Shown here piece by piece: positions 51,640-60,113 of a DNA stretch of 64,000 nucleotides. Positions within the stretch are counted from its first letter, which is position 1. Each line of letters starts with the position of its first letter. The translations under genes were made by a program, and so were the position numbers. The stretch spans positions 1,984,001 to 2,048,000 of the forward strand of contig NZ_CP029255.1 of NCBI RefSeq assembly GCF_003122385.1. The letters run 5' to 3'. The notes beneath the pieces are model-generated. The model did not search any database, was not told where the DNA came from, and saw only the letters and a list, made by a program, of their open reading frames with translations. Source of the DNA: Flavobacterium crocinum. GTDB taxonomy: Bacteria; Bacteroidota; Bacteroidia; Flavobacteriales; Flavobacteriaceae.

Positions 51640-52191
51640 TCACTTTTTATACAGACTGAAATTGATTACAATATCATCTTTTACTTTGATTAATCCAGCC
51701 ATTTTTACTGGCGGTTCTAATTCGATATCAGAGAATTTTAAATTAAGTGTTCCCTGAATTTTATCATCAGTGTTGTATAAAATGAAGTCCTTGTATTTTA
51801 AAGTTTTGTCTGTAATGTAGAAATTCAATCTGCATTTGTAATTTTTACCGCTTGGTTTGATGTCCGAAATCGAAACCGTACTGTTTGGAAATTTTTTTAC
51901 TTTGACCGTTCCCTGTAAATCTTTGGTCATGATTTTGTTGCCGCAATCAAAGTCAGACATTTTAATTTCGGTATTAAACGTATTTTTTTTAATGCAGTTA
52001 ACATAAACCGTATCCTTTATAGTAAAGGTATTAGAGCAATTGTATTTGCCAACTGTAGATAGTCCTGTGATTTCTATTTTAATTTTATTAATTACCACAG
52101 CGCTATCTTCTGGGAAAAAAGTGGGTTTAGCACTTCCTAGTAAAAAGAATAGTACTAAACCCATAATTAATATTTGAAATCTCGTTTTCAT
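51640..52191 (-). CDS. Divergent YceI-like secreted protein
   Basis: The 183-residue protein has a signal-like N-terminus and a beta-rich domain containing KIKIEITGLSTVGKYNCSN, CIKKNTFNTEIKMSDFDCGNKIMTKDLQ and GTLNLKFSDIELEPP, loosely following the YceI barrel (compare the TLHDW/GTIKTG features at the 53.7 kb gene). It is therefore probably a distant YceI paralog. It is the last gene of the YceI-porin operon, 9 bases after the porin, and likely acts in the periplasm. Confidence 0.65.
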   Translation of the reverse strand: MKTRFQILIMGLVLFFLLGSAKPTFFPEDSAVVINKIKIEITGLSTVGKYNCSNTFTIKDTVYVNCIKKNTFNTEIKMSDFDCGNKIMTKDLQGTVKVKKFPNSTVSISDIKPSGKNYKCRLNFYITDKTLKYKDFILYNTDDKIQGTLNLKFSDIELEPPVKMAGLIKVKDDIVINFSLYKK

Positions 52192-52200
52192 TTTTTTATA

Positions 52201-53652
52201 TTAGAATGCAATGGTTGCTTCGAATACTAAACCTTCAAATTTACCACCATAAAAGTTGTTTAGATTTCCAGTAGCAGGATCTCCTGTAAATTGTGAATAG
52301 TCTTTATATTTTTGATTCACGTAGTTCAATTTAGCTAAGATGTTTTTAGTCATAAACCAGCCAGCACTTGCTTCAAATTTATCTACGGTAACCTTTTTAG
52401 CATCAGCATTAGATAATTTTCCGGATACGGTATTGTATTTTCCTCCGATATAGAATTGTTCAGTATTTCCAAATCTATAAATAAGCTCTGAAGCATATTG
52501 ATTAGCAGTACGTTTGTCATCAGTACCAGCTTTATCTCCTCCTGAAGCTAATTCGATTGTTCCAAAGAATTCAAGTCCTTTATATTTCACAAAAGGGTTA
52601 ATCATATAGGTAGTTGCCCAGTTTTTAAAATTAGGGTTGAACGTTGCCTCCGGAGTAGATGTTTTACTAAAAGTAGTAGCCACATCAGTCGTAGTTGTAG
52701 AAATAACATTCCCACTAGCATCGGTCTTAGTAATGGTATTTTTATAAGCGTTGTTGTTCAAGATACCCCAATAACCAAACCCTGATCTGTTAGCAGAATA
52801 TATGTTTGCGTTACCCAGATTTGCATTATGATAAAGAGAACCGGTTAATCTCACTCTTAAATCTTCATTAAGCTGTTTGTCATAACCCAATTTAGCTAAA
52901 ATTGAAGGGCTGTGTGTTGTGTTAGTATTTGGTCCGTTAGTATAAAAAACTTCTTCATTACTTTGATTTAAATTACCATTCGTAACACCTAACATACTTA
53001 CCAATCCATTTCTGTTATAGTAAACTTCCATACCCATTTCTGTAGTGAAAGAATACATCACGTTGTTCCCAACAAATGCATTTCGGATTGTATTACCATT
53101 ATCAGAACCTCTAAAGTGAGCATCACCAAAATTGTTCTCCATTTGTCCAATTTTAATGGTAGCATATTTCATGAAATCAGCCAGGAAGTCTTTTTTGATG
53201 AAGTCTAACTTGTCAATTTGTAAGTATCCACCTTTTACATAAGAATCATTGTGGTGTCTTGAAGCTAAATAAACATCTAAATTCACTCTTACTCCGTCAA
53301 ACAATTGAGCACCAATATACATATCAGCAGCAGGAAGAGTAAAATTGTTTTCAGTATTCATTAAGCGATATCCTGTAATTGATCTAGTCGTAGTTCCAGT
53401 AGCTGTAGTGGTCGTAGTCGTAATGCTGGCAGGTTGGTCGTTGAATGAATTTGTTGCCTGGAAATCCATGTTGAAAGCACCACCAAGGTCAATGCTAAGG
53501 CCTTTAAATTCTCTAGTGTCTTTTTGTACATCGAAAACATTGATACCGTCTTTCCCTCTTGATATTTGGTTTTGCATGTTTCCAAAGCTAACTTGTGCAT
53601 TAACAGCAAACGTACTTATTAATGTAATAAATAGGATATAAATCTTCTTCAT
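52201..53652 (-). CDS. Outer membrane porin-like beta-barrel protein
   Basis: The 483-residue protein has a signal peptide (cleaved near VNAQVSFG), GIN-type plug residues, and many amphipathic strands rich in Tyr, Phe and Gly ending GLVFEATIAF with the terminal Phe typical of outer membrane barrels. It lacks a TonB plug, so it is more like a general or substrate-specific porin or an autotransporter-type pore. It stands between two YceI-family genes (gaps of 5 and 9 bases), an arrangement that suggests delivery or binding of an amphipathic ligand. Confidence 0.75.
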   Translation of the reverse strand: MKKIYILFITLISTFAVNAQVSFGNMQNQISRGKDGINVFDVQKDTREFKGLSIDLGGAFNMDFQATNSFNDQPASITTTTTTATGTTTRSITGYRLMNTENNFTLPAADMYIGAQLFDGVRVNLDVYLASRHHNDSYVKGGYLQIDKLDFIKKDFLADFMKYATIKIGQMENNFGDAHFRGSDNGNTIRNAFVGNNVMYSFTTEMGMEVYYNRNGLVSMLGVTNGNLNQSNEEVFYTNGPNTNTTHSPSILAKLGYDKQLNEDLRVRLTGSLYHNANLGNANIYSANRSGFGYWGILNNNAYKNTITKTDASGNVISTTTTDVATTFSKTSTPEATFNPNFKNWATTYMINPFVKYKGLEFFGTIELASGGDKAGTDDKRTANQYASELIYRFGNTEQFYIGGKYNTVSGKLSNADAKKVTVDKFEASAGWFMTKNILAKLNYVNQKYKDYSQFTGDPATGNLNNFYGGKFEGLVFEATIAF

Positions 53653-53657
53653 GGCGG

Positions 53658-54227
53658 TTATAGATTAAAGTTTAAATTAAATTTTAGTGTTAGGTCCTGA
53701 CCTGTTTTAATAGTGCCAAGCATTGCAGTTGGCGATTTCATTCCGAAATCTGTAAAAGTGATTTTATTAGATCCCTGCAGATTCAAACCGTCTTTTGTAA
53801 CAGTCGTTTTTGCAGTTGTTTTATACACTTTGCTGACTCCGGCAATGGTGTAAGTTCCGGTTAGTTCCCAAGTAGTTTCGTTTACTTTTTCGGCAGATTT
53901 TAGAACATATTTTATGTTTTTATTTTTATCTGTTTTTAAAGTCTCATAAGCTACTTTATCCATGCTTTTTTTCTCGCTTTTTACGGTTTCTGCCGGAAGG
54001 GTTATGGTTAATGCATCGATATCTGTTAATTTTCCGCTAGCGATGTTTAAGGATGCTGTTCCAGTTCCGGAAGCCGATTTCATTTCCCAGTCGTGAAGTG
54101 TTGAAGTTCCTGCAACAGAGAAAGTAGATTTGCTGTCTAAATTGTATGATTTTTGTGCAGTAACAATTGATGTAATTCCGAAGAAAGCGGTTACTAATGC
54201 GAAAAATTTTATTGTACTTGTTTTCAT
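53658..54227 (-). CDS. YceI family secreted protein
   Basis: The protein has 189 residues from MKTSTIKFF at 54227 (an ATG nine bases earlier is less likely), with a signal peptide ending SIVTAQK. The YceI barrel is complete: KSTFSVAGTSTLHDWEMKSASGTGTA, WELTGTYTIAGVSKVYKTTA and FTDFGMKSPTAMLGTIKTGQDLTLKFNL. It heads the operon with the porin and the divergent YceI. It is paralogous to the gene at 54537 and has the same FNR-like promoter arrangement. Confidence 0.9.
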   Translation of the reverse strand: MKTSTIKFFALVTAFFGITSIVTAQKSYNLDSKSTFSVAGTSTLHDWEMKSASGTGTASLNIASGKLTDIDALTITLPAETVKSEKKSMDKVAYETLKTDKNKNIKYVLKSAEKVNETTWELTGTYTIAGVSKVYKTTAKTTVTKDGLNLQGSNKITFTDFGMKSPTAMLGTIKTGQDLTLKFNLNFNL

Positions 54228-54315
54228 GTTAGTCATGTTTTTTTTATTGTAAAAAAATAAGTTAATAAGTCGGCCAGTTTCTATTTAGTACTAAGAATGT
54301 TGTTTTAACTTGTAT

Positions 54316-54359
54316 CAAAGATCCCCCTATAAATCAGAGAAATACATGATAAAAATCAT
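54316..54359 (-). promoter_or_regulatory. Promoter of the YceI-porin operon with FNR-like dyad
   Basis: On the minus strand a near-consensus -7 element GATCTTTG (54316-54323) is separated by 22 bases from the dyad ATGATTTTTATCAT (54346-54359). The TGAT-N4-ATCA core is the Fnr/Crp-type half-site pattern. The same dyad, spacing and flanking AAAATTTTATTAAAT are found at 55171-55214. Confidence 0.7.
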
Positions 54360-54536
54360 TGTTAAAATTTTATTAAATAGGTATTTAATAGCTACAACGT
54401 TTTCATTTTTTACGAAATCGATCACTAAGGCAAAAAAGAACGTAGAATTTTGTTGAATTATGAATTTTTAAGATTTTAGAAGTAAGAATCCCTAGGGATA
54501 ATTTGGAGGATTTTTAACAATCAAAAAGTGCTTTGT
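54360..54536. other. Intergenic AT-rich stretch, no gene
   Basis: It contains the conserved AAAATTTTATTAAAT next to the dyad and then plain AT-rich sequence up to the next gene. Confidence 0.5.
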
Positions 54537-55097
54537 TTAGCTTAAAATGATGTTGAAGATTACTGTCAAGTCTTTTCCCGCTTTTACAACACCAAGAGCT
54601 GCTTTTGGCGGAGCCATTTCAAAATCGGCAAAAGTGATTTGATTGGAACCCTGTAAGGTAAAAGTTCCATTATTATAGGTCACTCTTACTTGTGTTACAA
54701 ATTCTCTGCTTACGCCTGCAATTGTATAAACTCCTGTAAGATTCCAAGTGGTATCGTCAATTTTAGTAGCAGATTTTAAAACGTATTCAATGTTTTGATG
54801 ATTTTCTGTATCCAAAGCTTCATATGCCACTTTATCCATACTGGCTTTATAACTTTTTAAGCTTTCTGCTAATAATGAAATGCTCAAGCTATTTATTTCA
54901 GTTAGTTTAGAATCTTTTATGGTTAAGTTGGCTGTTCCGGTTCCCTCTGTGGATTTCATTACCCAATCGTGTACAGTTGAAGTTCCTGCAACTTCAAAAG
55001 TGGAACTTGCGTTTACGTTATAAGTTCTTTGCGCATTTATTTGTAAAGTAGCTGTTGTGAAGAGTACCGTTAATAGGATTGATTTAATTGTTTTCAT
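54537..55097 (-). CDS. YceI family secreted protein, paralog
   Basis: The 186-residue protein has a signal peptide (to about LQINAQRT) and a YceI barrel with ASSTFEVAGTSTVHDWVMKSTEGTGTA and WNLTGVYTIAGVSREFVT, close to the 53.7 kb paralog. It is monocistronic. The promoter has the same FNR-like dyad as the paralogous operon, so both should respond to the same signal. Confidence 0.9.
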   Translation of the reverse strand: MKTIKSILLTVLFTTATLQINAQRTYNVNASSTFEVAGTSTVHDWVMKSTEGTGTANLTIKDSKLTEINSLSISLLAESLKSYKASMDKVAYEALDTENHQNIEYVLKSATKIDDTTWNLTGVYTIAGVSREFVTQVRVTYNNGTFTLQGSNQITFADFEMAPPKAALGVVKAGKDLTVIFNIILS

Positions 55098-55170
55098 CTC
55101 AATTATGTTAGGTTAATTTTAATCAGGAGTGTTCGGTGAAGTGGTTGTGAATTACCCTTATTTCTTGGAT

Positions 55171-55214
55171 CAAAATTAGAACTGACATAAAACAAACGGA
55201 ATGATAAAAATCAT
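55171..55214 (-). promoter_or_regulatory. Promoter of the second YceI gene with FNR-like dyad
   Basis: On the minus strand the -7 element TAATTTTG (55171-55178) is 22 bases from the dyad ATGATTTTTATCAT (55201-55214). The adjacent AAAAGTTTTATTAAAT is also conserved with the paralogous promoter. Confidence 0.72.
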
Positions 55215-55416
55215 GACAAAAGTTTTATTAAATCTTTATTGTAAAGGATGAATTGTTGAGGTTATATATAGGTAGGATTTATGAAGAATAATTTCGGTTG
55301 TAAATATTTGTCTTTTATGGAGTTGTGTGTTTTTTGCGAAAGCTTTGATGATTCGTCTTTTTTGAAGTAGATTTTAAGAATATATCTAAAAAGCAAAGAA
55401 AAATGACAAAAGTGAT

Positions 55417-55424
55417 TAACTTTG
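55417..55424 (+). promoter_or_regulatory. -7 element (TAACTTTG) of rlmN
   Basis: A perfect TANNTTTG match ends only four bases before the first ATG and ten before the second, so the message is probably leaderless or nearly so, and the second ATG (55435) is the better start. Confidence 0.5.
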
Positions 55425-55434
55425 CAGCATGCAA

Positions 55435-56472
55435 ATGGAGAAAAAAGACATACGCGCCTTATCAAAAGACCAGCTTCGCGATTTTTTTGTTGAAAATGGA
55501 GATAAAGCTTTTCGCGGAAATCAGGTTTATGAATGGTTGTGGAGCAAAGGAGCTCACAGTTTTGAAGATATGACTAATGTAGCTAAAACTACAAGGTCTA
55601 TGCTGGAGAATAATTTTGTAATCAATCATATTAAGGTTGATACCATGCAAAAAAGCAGTGACGGAACTGTAAAAAATGCCGTGAGACTTCATGACGGACT
55701 TGTTGTGGAATCTGTTTTAATTCCAACAGAAACGAGAACTACAGCTTGTGTATCGAGTCAGGTTGGGTGTAGTTTAGATTGTAATTTCTGTGCTACTGCA
55801 AGATTAAAAAGAATGCGTAACCTTGAACCGGGCGAAATTTACGATCAGGTTCTGGCTATCGATAAAGAAAGTCGTTTGTATTACAATCATCCACTTTCGA
55901 ATATTGTTTTTATGGGAATGGGAGAGCCTTTAATGAATTACAATAATGTCATTAAAGCAATTGATATGATTACTTCGGAAGAAGGTTTAGGAATGTCGCC
56001 GAAACGAATTATGGTTTCGACTTCCGGAATTCCGAAAATGATCAAAAAAATGGCAGATGACGATGTGAAGTTCAAATTAGCGGTTTCATTACATTCTGCA
56101 ATTGATGAAACACGCGCGCGAATCATGCCTTTCAGTAAAAACTTTCCTTTAAAAGATCTAAGAGAAGCTTTAGAATATTGGTACAGAAAAACCAAAAGCA
56201 AAATTTCATATGAATATGTAGTTTGGAAAGGAATCAACGACGACAAAGCTTCGGTTGATGCGTTAGTGAAGTTCTGTAAATATGTGCCTTGCAAAGTCAA
56301 TTTAATTGAATACAATCCAATTGATGACGGCGAATTCCAGCAAGCCTCAGAAGAAGCTATTATGGCTTATATAAAAGCCTTAGAAAATATTGGAGTGGTG
56401 GTAAAAGTAAGAAGAAGCCGAGGAAAAGACATAGATGCAGCTTGCGGTCAACTAGCCAACAAAGAAGCGTAA
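55435..56472 (+). CDS. rlmN: Dual-specificity 23S rRNA/tRNA adenine-C2 methyltransferase RlmN
   Basis: The protein has 345 residues from MEKKDIRAL (an ATG at 55429 adds two residues). This radical SAM enzyme methylates C2 of A2503 in 23S rRNA and of A37 in tRNA. Its CxxxCxxC cluster motif lies at about residues 112-119 (CSLDCNFC), with FMGMGEPLMNY, SISTSGIP and the C-terminal AACGQL carrying the essential Cys. Length is normal. Confidence 0.96.
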   Translation: MEKKDIRALSKDQLRDFFVENGDKAFRGNQVYEWLWSKGAHSFEDMTNVAKTTRSMLENNFVINHIKVDTMQKSSDGTVKNAVRLHDGLVVESVLIPTETRTTACVSSQVGCSLDCNFCATARLKRMRNLEPGEIYDQVLAIDKESRLYYNHPLSNIVFMGMGEPLMNYNNVIKAIDMITSEEGLGMSPKRIMVSTSGIPKMIKKMADDDVKFKLAVSLHSAIDETRARIMPFSKNFPLKDLREALEYWYRKTKSKISYEYVVWKGINDDKASVDALVKFCKYVPCKVNLIEYNPIDDGEFQQASEEAIMAYIKALENIGVVVKVRRSRGKDIDAACGQLANKEA

Positions 56473-56552
56473 AAAAAATACTCGCCAGAATATACTCCGC
56501 TAGGAGTATCTCATCGGAAGAAAAAATATGTTCGTGCACCATTTTGGGATAT

Positions 56553-56608
56553 CAACAAAAAAAAAGCATTAAAAACAAGGCGTTAGCCTCATTTTTAATG
56601 CTTTTTTT
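56553..56608. terminator. Bidirectional terminator
   Basis: The stem AAAAAGCATTAAAAA / TTTTTAATGCTTTTT (56561-56575 with 56592-56606), with an inner AGGC/GCCT, has A/T runs on both flanks. It serves the convergent rlmN and lipoprotein genes. Confidence 0.9.
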
Positions 56609-56622
56609 GGGCAAAAAGGATT

Positions 56623-57483
56623 CTATTTTTTCAAATCAATTTCTTCAGTAACTCCGTCTTTGGTTACTGTAGCAAGAGAGTCGCACTCTCCGCTTCCGTA
56701 ATCTATAGTTGCCGAAGCACCATTTTTAGTAATAGATACAATTCCTTTTACAGCAAAAGGTTTTCTGCAAATAGCATTAAACTCTAAAGGAGTTGTAATT
56801 TCTGCCGAGTAGGTATCTCCATTTGGGAAGGTCGTTGAACCGCTTCCTGTTACTACAAAAGCATTGTCATCCCAATCAAACCAAGTGTCGTAACCTGAGG
56901 TCATTTCTTTGACTAATGTTCCTTTTCTGGTATAAACTCCGCCATCATCGAACGTAATCGTTAAATCTATTGATGCGGTAGAAACAGGATGAGGTGTAAC
57001 CTGTAAATTGGTTTCTTTAATAGTTCGAACAATACTTTTGTTTCCCTGAAGTTTTTTACCATTATGATAAAATCCTTCAAAAGTGTAACTAATAGTTTGA
57101 GTCGAAGAACTAAAATCATTAGAAAAAGAAACAACCATTTTTCCTTTAACCGTATTTCCGTTATTCAAAGTACAGCCTTCCACACCAAAATCAACAGTTT
57201 TTGTCCAGGTGTTATTGGTTAAAACGGTTGTTATAGTAGCGCAGCTTGGAAGAAAATTCTTTTTAGGTCCGCTATATTTTGAATTTATATTTAGTTGTGA
57301 GGTAAATTGATCTTCGGCAATATTGGTAACATCATCTACAGTGGCATCGATTTTAGAATTGGTAATAATTTCCTCGTTGGTAATCGCTGTTCCTGATCCA
57401 TCATTTGTTTTTTCATCAGAATTACAGCCGATGAAAAAAGACATAGTAATACAAGTGCTAAGTAATAAAAATTTTGTTTTCAT
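56623..57483 (-). CDS. Hypothetical lipoprotein
   Basis: The 286-residue protein has a lipoprotein signal (FFIGCNSDE, Cys20), then an acidic linker and a beta-rich body with repeated strand pairs such as TKTVDFGVEGCTLNNGNTVKG and FAVKGIVSITKNGASATIDYGSGEC. The Cys residues may form disulfides. I do not recognise the family, and no function is proposed. It is convergent with rlmN. Confidence 0.7.
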   Translation of the reverse strand: MKTKFLLLSTCITMSFFIGCNSDEKTNDGSGTAITNEEIITNSKIDATVDDVTNIAEDQFTSQLNINSKYSGPKKNFLPSCATITTVLTNNTWTKTVDFGVEGCTLNNGNTVKGKMVVSFSNDFSSSTQTISYTFEGFYHNGKKLQGNKSIVRTIKETNLQVTPHPVSTASIDLTITFDDGGVYTRKGTLVKEMTSGYDTWFDWDDNAFVVTGSGSTTFPNGDTYSAEITTPLEFNAICRKPFAVKGIVSITKNGASATIDYGSGECDSLATVTKDGVTEEIDLKK

Positions 57484-57628
57484 AAATAAATAGTTTTGGG
57501 TTCTTCTTTTAAATAAATGAATTCAAATCAGTATTAGTTAGAGCTATTTTTGGTGGGTGTTTTTAGATTAAGAGATAAAATATTAAAATCCTAACCTAAA
57601 ATACACAACGTATTTTTATTTAAAATAG

Positions 57629-57636
57629 TATATTTG
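57629..57636 (+). promoter_or_regulatory. -7 element (TATATTTG) of the polyprenyl synthase gene
   Basis: A perfect TANNTTTG match lies eight bases before the ATG, so translation may start on a leaderless message. Confidence 0.55.
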
Positions 57637-57644
57637 GACTCTAA

Positions 57645-58622
57645 ATGAATATTACGTCTCAAATAAAGCAGCCTATTTTTAACGAAATGGAACTTTTCGA
57701 AAAAAAGTTCCATGAGTCGATGACATCTAAGGTTGCCTTACTAAACCGAATCACTTATTATATCGTAAACCGCAAGGGAAAACAAATGCGTCCGATGTTT
57801 GTTTTTCTTACTGCAAAAATGGTTTCAGGCGGTACTGTAAACGAAAGAACGTATCGCGGAGCTTCGGTTATCGAATTAATTCATACCGCAACTTTAGTGC
57901 ATGATGATGTGGTGGACGACAGCAATCGCCGCCGTGGATTTTTCTCTATCAATGCGCTTTGGAAAAATAAAATAGCTGTTTTAGTTGGAGATTATTTATT
58001 GTCTAAAGGTTTATTGCTTTCTATCGATAATGGCGATTTTGATTTATTGAGAATCATTTCGGTTGCCGTTCGTGAAATGAGCGAAGGAGAATTACTTCAA
58101 ATAGAAAAAGCAAGAAGACTGGATATTACCGAAGACGTTTACTACGAAATCATCAGAAAGAAAACAGCAACGCTTATTGCAGCTTGTTGTGCGCTTGGCG
58201 CGAAAGCTGTAATCGAAGATGATATTCAGGTAGAAAATATGCGAAAGTTCGGTGAATTGATCGGAATGGCATTCCAAATCAAAGACGATTTGTTTGATTA
58301 CAGCGAAGAAGCCATCGGAAAACCAACCGGAATCGATATTAAAGAGCAAAAAATGACTTTGCCTTTAATTCATGTTTTAAATACTTGTACACCGCAGGAA
58401 AAAAAGTGGTTAATCAACTCCATCAAAAACCACAACAAAGACAAAAAACGCGTAAAAGAAGTTATTGCCTTTGTAAAAAATAATAATGGTTTGGCTTACG
58501 CCGAAAATAAAATGGTCGAATTCCAGCAGGAAGCTCTTGCTCTTCTTCAAAACTTCGAAGATTCTGAATATAAAGACGCCTTGACTTTGATGGTTAATTA
58601 TGTAATCGAGAGGAAGAAATAA
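57645..58622 (+). CDS. ispB: Polyprenyl diphosphate synthase (octaprenyl-type)
   Basis: The 325-residue enzyme extends farnesyl or geranyl diphosphate with IPP to make the side chain of menaquinone or undecaprenol-like lipids. It carries the two Asp-rich motifs DDVVDDSNRRRG (about residue 86) and GMAFQIKDDLFDY, with GKQMRPMFVFL before the first one. The isoprenoid chain length cannot be read reliably; a medium-chain trans-synthase is most likely. It is monocistronic. Confidence 0.9.
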   Translation: MNITSQIKQPIFNEMELFEKKFHESMTSKVALLNRITYYIVNRKGKQMRPMFVFLTAKMVSGGTVNERTYRGASVIELIHTATLVHDDVVDDSNRRRGFFSINALWKNKIAVLVGDYLLSKGLLLSIDNGDFDLLRIISVAVREMSEGELLQIEKARRLDITEDVYYEIIRKKTATLIAACCALGAKAVIEDDIQVENMRKFGELIGMAFQIKDDLFDYSEEAIGKPTGIDIKEQKMTLPLIHVLNTCTPQEKKWLINSIKNHNKDKKRVKEVIAFVKNNNGLAYAENKMVEFQQEALALLQNFEDSEYKDALTLMVNYVIERKK

Positions 58623-58643
58623 TCTTTTTAATTAGATAATTGA

Positions 58644-59312
58644 TTACTTTTCAAGCCAATTTTTCCATCGTTTAATTTTTGGATCATTGGTTATTAATTT
58701 CTGGTTTTCACTATCATAAAACACTTGTAATTGCTCGCTTTCCGTTCCGATGCATCCTAAATTACTCCAAAGCGTTATAAATTCTATAAAATTATCGGCA
58801 AGCTTTTCCCCATGCAAAGGGCCATCATCATGGCTTAAATACATAACTTCATCATTTTGATTGAAAGCAATCAAATCGCCGTTTGGAACTTCAATAAATG
58901 GAATCTTATTATAATAATGTTTACCATAAGAATCTAAAGGATTATTATAGCAGTTCTTAAGCCAGCTTAAATAAGTTTGGTATAAATCAGGAAGTAGATC
59001 AAAATCCCATAAGTAAGGCTTTGTTTTGTAATCAGAAACGCCTCCTGCACCACTGAAAATTGAACTAAATTCTTTTTCTGGATCATCATCGTTAATTTGC
59101 CATCCTAATATTACTCTACTAGAATATTCAGTTAAAATAATTTTAAAATCATCAGGATATTTAATTGATAATTCTTCTTCGAGTTTATTTATTTGATCGA
59201 TAACGATTTTTGGTTGAATTTTAATTGATTCGAAATCCCAATTCCTTTTTTTAGCAATTGCTAATATCCAATTCCAATTTTCGATCCATTTATTCCAAAT
59301 AATTGTATTCAT
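58644..59312 (-). CDS. SMI1/KNR4 family protein
   Basis: The 222-residue soluble protein has the SMI1/KNR4 fold markers: INKLEEELSIKYPDDFKIILTEYSSRVILGW near residue 48, then a core around PFIEVPNGDLIAFNQNDEVMYLSHDDGPLHGEKLADNFIEFITLWSNLGC. SMI1/KNR4 proteins in bacteria commonly act as immunity proteins to secreted toxins. No toxin gene is adjacent, so it is an orphan. It is convergent with the polyprenyl synthase. Confidence 0.8.
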   Translation of the reverse strand: MNTIIWNKWIENWNWILAIAKKRNWDFESIKIQPKIVIDQINKLEEELSIKYPDDFKIILTEYSSRVILGWQINDDDPEKEFSSIFSGAGGVSDYKTKPYLWDFDLLPDLYQTYLSWLKNCYNNPLDSYGKHYYNKIPFIEVPNGDLIAFNQNDEVMYLSHDDGPLHGEKLADNFIEFITLWSNLGCIGTESEQLQVFYDSENQKLITNDPKIKRWKNWLEK

Positions 59313-59479
59313 TAATGTTTTCTTGTAAAACTATAAAATATTTTATATCTAAAAAATAATTGCTTTTTTCTTTTTAGAAGTTATAACTCACTTATTCTTA
59401 AGTTTACACTGAACAAACAGAGAGGAAATATGTTGGTTTGGGATTTGGAATTTAAAATTTTTAGTTTTTTTACCCCCAT

Positions 59480-59507
59480 GCAACCATTTCAAATCGACAA
59501 TCGTCTA
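59480..59507 (+). promoter_or_regulatory. ECF-type promoter of the sigma operon
   Basis: GCAACC (59480-59485), a 16-base spacer and CGTCTA (59502-59507) give a classic ECF promoter with the AAC -35 motif and a CGTC -10. The sigma ATG lies 45 bases after the -10 box. It is unlike the TTG/TANNTTTG promoters of the rest of the window, which suggests autoregulation by the sigma factor. Confidence 0.75.
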
Positions 59508-59552
59508 TGCTAATAGAAGTCTGTTTCTAAAACCAAAACCAAAAGCTTATTA

Positions 59553-60113
59553 ATGAAAATTATTTCGTTACATCAAGAAGAAACCAAAATTATAAAGTTG
59601 GCTGTCGAGAACAATCGTCAGGCACAGCAGCAGATTTATAGTAAGTTTTCTTCTAAAATGTTAAGTGTATGTCGTCAATATATAAAAGACATTCAATTGG
59701 CAGAAGATGTAATGATAACGGCTTTTATGAAAGTGTTTACGAATTTGAAAAATTTTGAACACAAAGGAAGTTTTGAAGGCTGGATCCGCCGAATTATGGT
59801 TAACGAATGTATCTCCTATTTAAGAGTTCAAAAGAAAGTAAAGTTTGCTGAAGATGAATTTTTTGTTGAAGAAAGCTTTAATGAAATTGACAGTCAGTTT
59901 ACCGTAGAACAGATTCAGTATTTAATTGATGCCTTGCCGGATGGTTATAAAATGGTTTTCAATTTATACGCAATTGAAGGTTACAAACACAATGAAATTG
60001 CCAAGATGTTAGGAATTAATGAAGGAACATCGAAATCGCAATTATCGCACGCCAGAAAAATGCTGCAAACACAAATTACTATTTTAAAAAAACAAGATAA
60101 TGGAACCGAATAA
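59553..60113 (+). CDS. ECF (sigma-70 family) RNA polymerase sigma factor
   Basis: The 186-residue protein has ECF region 2 (QQIYSKFSSKMLSVCRQYIKDIQLAEDVMITAFMKVFTNLKNFEHKGSFEGWIRRI, residues 26-80) and region 4 (LPDGYKMVFNLYAIEGYKHNEIAKMLGINEGTSKSQL). It should drive its own operon from the ECF promoter upstream. The downstream gene overlaps it by 14 bases and encodes a membrane-anchored anti-sigma-like protein, then an outer membrane protein follows, so the three probably form a signalling unit. Confidence 0.9.
   Translation: MKIISLHQEETKIIKLAVENNRQAQQQIYSKFSSKMLSVCRQYIKDIQLAEDVMITAFMKVFTNLKNFEHKGSFEGWIRRIMVNECISYLRVQKKVKFAEDEFFVEESFNEIDSQFTVEQIQYLIDALPDGYKMVFNLYAIEGYKHNEIAKMLGINEGTSKSQLSHARKMLQTQITILKKQDNGTE

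Larger units (their letters stand above)
55098..55428. other. Intergenic region with divergent promoters
   Basis: It contains the YceI promoter with dyad (55171-55214) and the rlmN promoter (55417-55424). I see no further structure. Confidence 0.5.

Noticed and set aside
51326..51643. A 105-residue frame overlapping the lipoprotein
   Set aside because: It is Lys/Phe-rich with no domain and lies out of frame over the start and promoter of the 11-mer repeat lipoprotein.
59479..59514. Small upstream ORF (MQPFQIDNRLC) before the sigma gene
   Set aside because: It lies on top of the ECF promoter, so it is probably not transcribed as a leader.
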